The notes beneath the pieces are model-generated. The model did no database searches. It saw only the letters and a list, made by a program, of their open reading frames with translations, and was not told where the DNA came from. A DNA stretch of 36,247 bases from Rhodobiaceae bacterium (lineage in GTDB: Bacteria; Pseudomonadota; Alphaproteobacteria; Rhizobiales; JANQQB01). The position numbers were made by a program, and so were the translations under genes. Shown here one piece after another: positions 34,337 to 36,247 of this stretch; position 1 is the stretch's first letter, and every line of letters begins with the position of its first letter. The stretch covers positions 1 to 36,247 of the forward strand of contig JANQQB010000374.1 in the NCBI GenBank assembly GCA_028285165.1, in the 5' to 3' direction.

Positions 34337-35986
34337 TCAGACCCGTTCGCGATTGTAATGGGGTTGCAGACCGGAACCGTAACGGCTGAGCGCGCCGTCC
34401 TCGCCGACGGCGTTCGGGCGCTGGAAGATCCAATTCTGCCAGGCCGTCAGCCGGCCGAAGATTTTCGTTTCCATGGTTTCCGGGCCGGCAAAGCGCAGAT
34501 TGGCTTCCATCCCGGTGAGCGCGTCCGGCGAGAATTTGGCGCGCTCCTCCAGCATCAGCCGGACCTCGTCTTCCATGTCGATCTCGTCGAAAACAAACGT
34601 GACGAGCCCCGCCGCGCCGGCGTCTTCGGCTTCGAGCGGTTCGCCGATTCTTTCCTCGGCAGCCGTCAGGAGGTCGGCATCGCCCCAGAACCGTGTCGCC
34701 AGCCGCGACAGCCCGTTTGCCATCGGATAGGCGCCGAAATTGAGCGGGCTCAGCGTCAGCGTCGCCGGCGGCAGGTTGGATCCTTCATAGGTGTCTTCCA
34801 GCATGATCGAGCGATCGGCGACAAAGACCAGTTCGGCCAGCGTGCCGGCAAAACAGCTGCCCGGTTCGACCCGGGCGACCATCGTACGCGACGTGACGTC
34901 GATGCGCTTGAACACGCGTTTCAGGTAATGCCGGACCTCGTTGACGAACCAATGATCTTTCTGTGCGTCCAGGAAGGCGTCGAAGGCCAGCACGGCGGCG
35001 CTGTCGCCGTCGGTCTCGAACACCCAGATGCCGATCTGGTTTTCGTTGGTGCGCAGGTGCAGGATCGCGTCGTCGAGTTCGCGCGCGATCGTCATCGGCC
35101 AGAATGCACAGCCTTCCTTGGCCGCCGCTTCGCCATCGGACGGTGGCGCGGAATTCGGTGCGGTAATCTGGATCCGGGCGAGTGCCTTGTCGCGGTCTAT
35201 GTCGACCCGGACACGGGAATAGGTGACGCCGTTGTCTTCGAACTGGCGTTTCAACGGCGTCAGCGGCACGCCGTCGGCACCCTCCGGCCGAATGGAGCCG
35301 GCGCCGAGATTGTGCGCGGCCTCTGTGACCCGGTCTTCCCATTTCGATTTCGGCACCACTTCATCGACGAGCCGCCAGTCCACCGCGCGTTTGCCCTTGA
35401 CGCCTTCCTCGGTCGAACAGAAGACATCGGCGAGATCCCGCCGGACCTTTCGCTTGTCGGTGACCCGGGTCAGCCCGCCGGTGCCCGGCAGGACCGCCAA
35501 CAGCGGCGTCTCCGGCAGCGCCACTGTCGACGAGCGGTCGTCGATCAGCATGATGTAATCGGCGGCAAGCGCCAGTTCGTATCCGCCGCCGGCGGCCGAT
35601 CCGGTCACCGCGCACAGATATTTCTGGCCGCTTGCTTCGCTGGCGTCTTCAATGGCGTTGCGCGTCTCGTTGGTGAACTTGCAGAAATTCACCTTGTGGG
35701 CATGGCTAGACTGGCCGAGCATGCGGATATTGGCGCCGGCGCAGAACACCCGGTCCTTGCCGGATTTCATGATCACGGTCTTGACGCCCGGATGCTCGAA
35801 CCGCAGCCGCTGGACGGCATCATAGAGCTCGATGTCGACCCCCAGATCGTAGGAATTCAACTTCAATTCATAGCCGTCGAACAGGCCGCCGCTCTCGTCG
35901 ACATCCATGATGAGCGTCGCGATCGGACCGTCGACTTCGTACCGCCAGTGACGGTAGCGGTCAGGGGAGGTTTCGAAATCGATCAT
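34337..35986 (-). CDS. boxC: 2,3-epoxybenzoyl-CoA dihydrolase BoxC
   Basis: The protein is 549 residues, the size of BoxC and far longer than ordinary enoyl-CoA hydratases. The N-terminal crotonase domain shows KLNSYDLGVDIELYDA, VFCAGANIRMLG, KFTNETRNAIEDA and GGGYELALAADYIMLIDDRSS, matching BoxC. A second crotonase-like region follows. It hydrolytically opens the epoxide ring to an open-chain CoA semialdehyde, releasing formate. The start at 35986 (MIDFETSPDRYRHW) matches the BoxC N-terminus. An upstream in-frame ATG at 36052 would add 22 residues unlike the family. It is the first gene of the operon. Confidence 0.95.
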   Translation of the reverse strand: MIDFETSPDRYRHWRYEVDGPIATLIMDVDESGGLFDGYELKLNSYDLGVDIELYDAVQRLRFEHPGVKTVIMKSGKDRVFCAGANIRMLGQSSHAHKVNFCKFTNETRNAIEDASEASGQKYLCAVTGSAAGGGYELALAADYIMLIDDRSSTVALPETPLLAVLPGTGGLTRVTDKRKVRRDLADVFCSTEEGVKGKRAVDWRLVDEVVPKSKWEDRVTEAAHNLGAGSIRPEGADGVPLTPLKRQFEDNGVTYSRVRVDIDRDKALARIQITAPNSAPPSDGEAAAKEGCAFWPMTIARELDDAILHLRTNENQIGIWVFETDGDSAAVLAFDAFLDAQKDHWFVNEVRHYLKRVFKRIDVTSRTMVARVEPGSCFAGTLAELVFVADRSIMLEDTYEGSNLPPATLTLSPLNFGAYPMANGLSRLATRFWGDADLLTAAEERIGEPLEAEDAGAAGLVTFVFDEIDMEDEVRLMLEERAKFSPDALTGMEANLRFAGPETMETKIFGRLTAWQNWIFQRPNAVGEDGALSRYGSGLQPHYNRERV

Positions 35987-36193
35987 GATAAGCCGTTGAA
36001 TTATATTTGTTAACGGGGATGTGTCGCGCAGAGACCTAAATACGCATGGCAATACCGGTTTCCAGAAATGGGGTTATAGGGCGCTGACCGGGCGCTGTCC
36101 AGCAATTAACACGCATTCGCAGCTATGCGCGCCGGCTCCGGACTTTGCCTTGCGATCCGGCGCAGTGGCATTACGGTGCCGAGCCACATTGAC
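35987..36193. promoter_or_regulatory. Divergent control region of the box operon
   Basis: This 207-bp region separates boxC from the plus-strand frame at the edge. It contains an 8-bp direct repeat GGGCGCTG at 36079-36086 and 36090-36097, 11 nt apart, and an inverted repeat CGCAT-N8-ATGCG at 36112-36129. Both have the geometry of regulator-binding sites. I could not identify firm -35/-10 boxes. In known box clusters a BoxR repressor responds to benzoyl-CoA. Whether these are its sites is inference. Confidence 0.45.
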
Positions 36194-36247
36194 ATGCAGC
36201 GAGATAACACGATGACCGTGCCGGATCCTGGTGCCTCTTGCCTGGCC
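36194..36247 (+). CDS. Partial frame at right edge, divergent from boxC
   Basis: A plus-strand frame opens with ATG at 36194 (MQRDNTM, second ATG at 36212) and is still open at the window end after 18 codons. Its divergent position next to boxC is where a BoxR-type regulator or boxA is often found, but 18 residues are too few to identify it, and the ribosome site is weak. Confidence 0.3.
   Translation, partial: MQRDNTMTVPDPGASCLA

Noticed and set aside
34331-36013. Plus-strand open frame of 560 codons opposite boxC
   Set aside because: It mirrors boxC, whose product matches its family along its whole length. The antisense frame is a by-product of codon bias.
1-36247. CRISPR arrays, tRNA or rRNA genes, insertion sequences, prophage
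   Set aside because: I looked for regularly spaced repeats, tRNA-like cloverleaf ends, transposase motifs and terminal inverted repeats and found none that hold up.

Overview
The window is about 36 kb of GC-rich DNA that reads as an alphaproteobacterial chromosome, probably Hyphomicrobiales or Rhodobacterales. The evidence is twin-arginine signals on two oxidoreductase/hydrolase-type proteins, an alphaproteobacterial ribbon-helix-helix protein, an orphan ParA and several ABC importers. This placement is inference. I see no rRNA, tRNA, CRISPR array, insertion sequence or clear prophage. Coding density is high and most genes lie on the minus strand.

Layout, left to right. (1) 1-4853: a partial thiamine-diphosphate enzyme running off the left edge, a two-gene molybdenum hydroxylase operon (isoquinoline 1-oxidoreductase type) with an intrinsic terminator, and a divergent TetR regulator with two inverted repeats in the shared promoter region. 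(2) 4983-9404: a ribbon-helix-helix protein, a lone ParA ATPase, a small membrane protein, and a tandem pair of diverged paralogues that look distantly DUF1444-like. (3) 9662-13795: a complete ugpBAEC importer (glycerol-3-phosphate type). (4) 14130-21550: a LacI-controlled sugar-import operon that includes a clan GH-G glycoside hydrolase. One permease carries a DUF11-like insert, and its partner has an extra N-terminal membrane domain of about 135 residues. (5) 21817-22743: a Tat-exported metallo-beta-lactamase-fold protein. (6) 22771-27472: a branched-chain-type (Liv) importer. (7) 28111-30279: two tandem paralogues of a family I do not recognise. (8) 30362-35986: an aerobic benzoyl-CoA (box) catabolic operon of boxC, boxB, benzoate-CoA ligase and an alpha/beta hydrolase. 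A divergent partial frame sits at the right edge.

How the genes fit together. The box operon activates benzoate to benzoyl-CoA. BoxB epoxidises the ring using electrons from BoxA, which is not in the window, and BoxC cleaves it. The adjacent Liv-type importer could bring in the aromatic acid, as such importers often accompany these clusters. The LacI operon looks like a self-contained module that imports a glycoside and hydrolyses it in the cytoplasm. All three ABC operons carry a strong hairpin directly after the binding-protein gene, which should favour expression of the binding protein over the membrane parts.

The parts least explained by known biology are the tandem family at 28111-30279, the DUF1444-like pair at 7327-9404, and the unusual permease architecture at 16489-19012.
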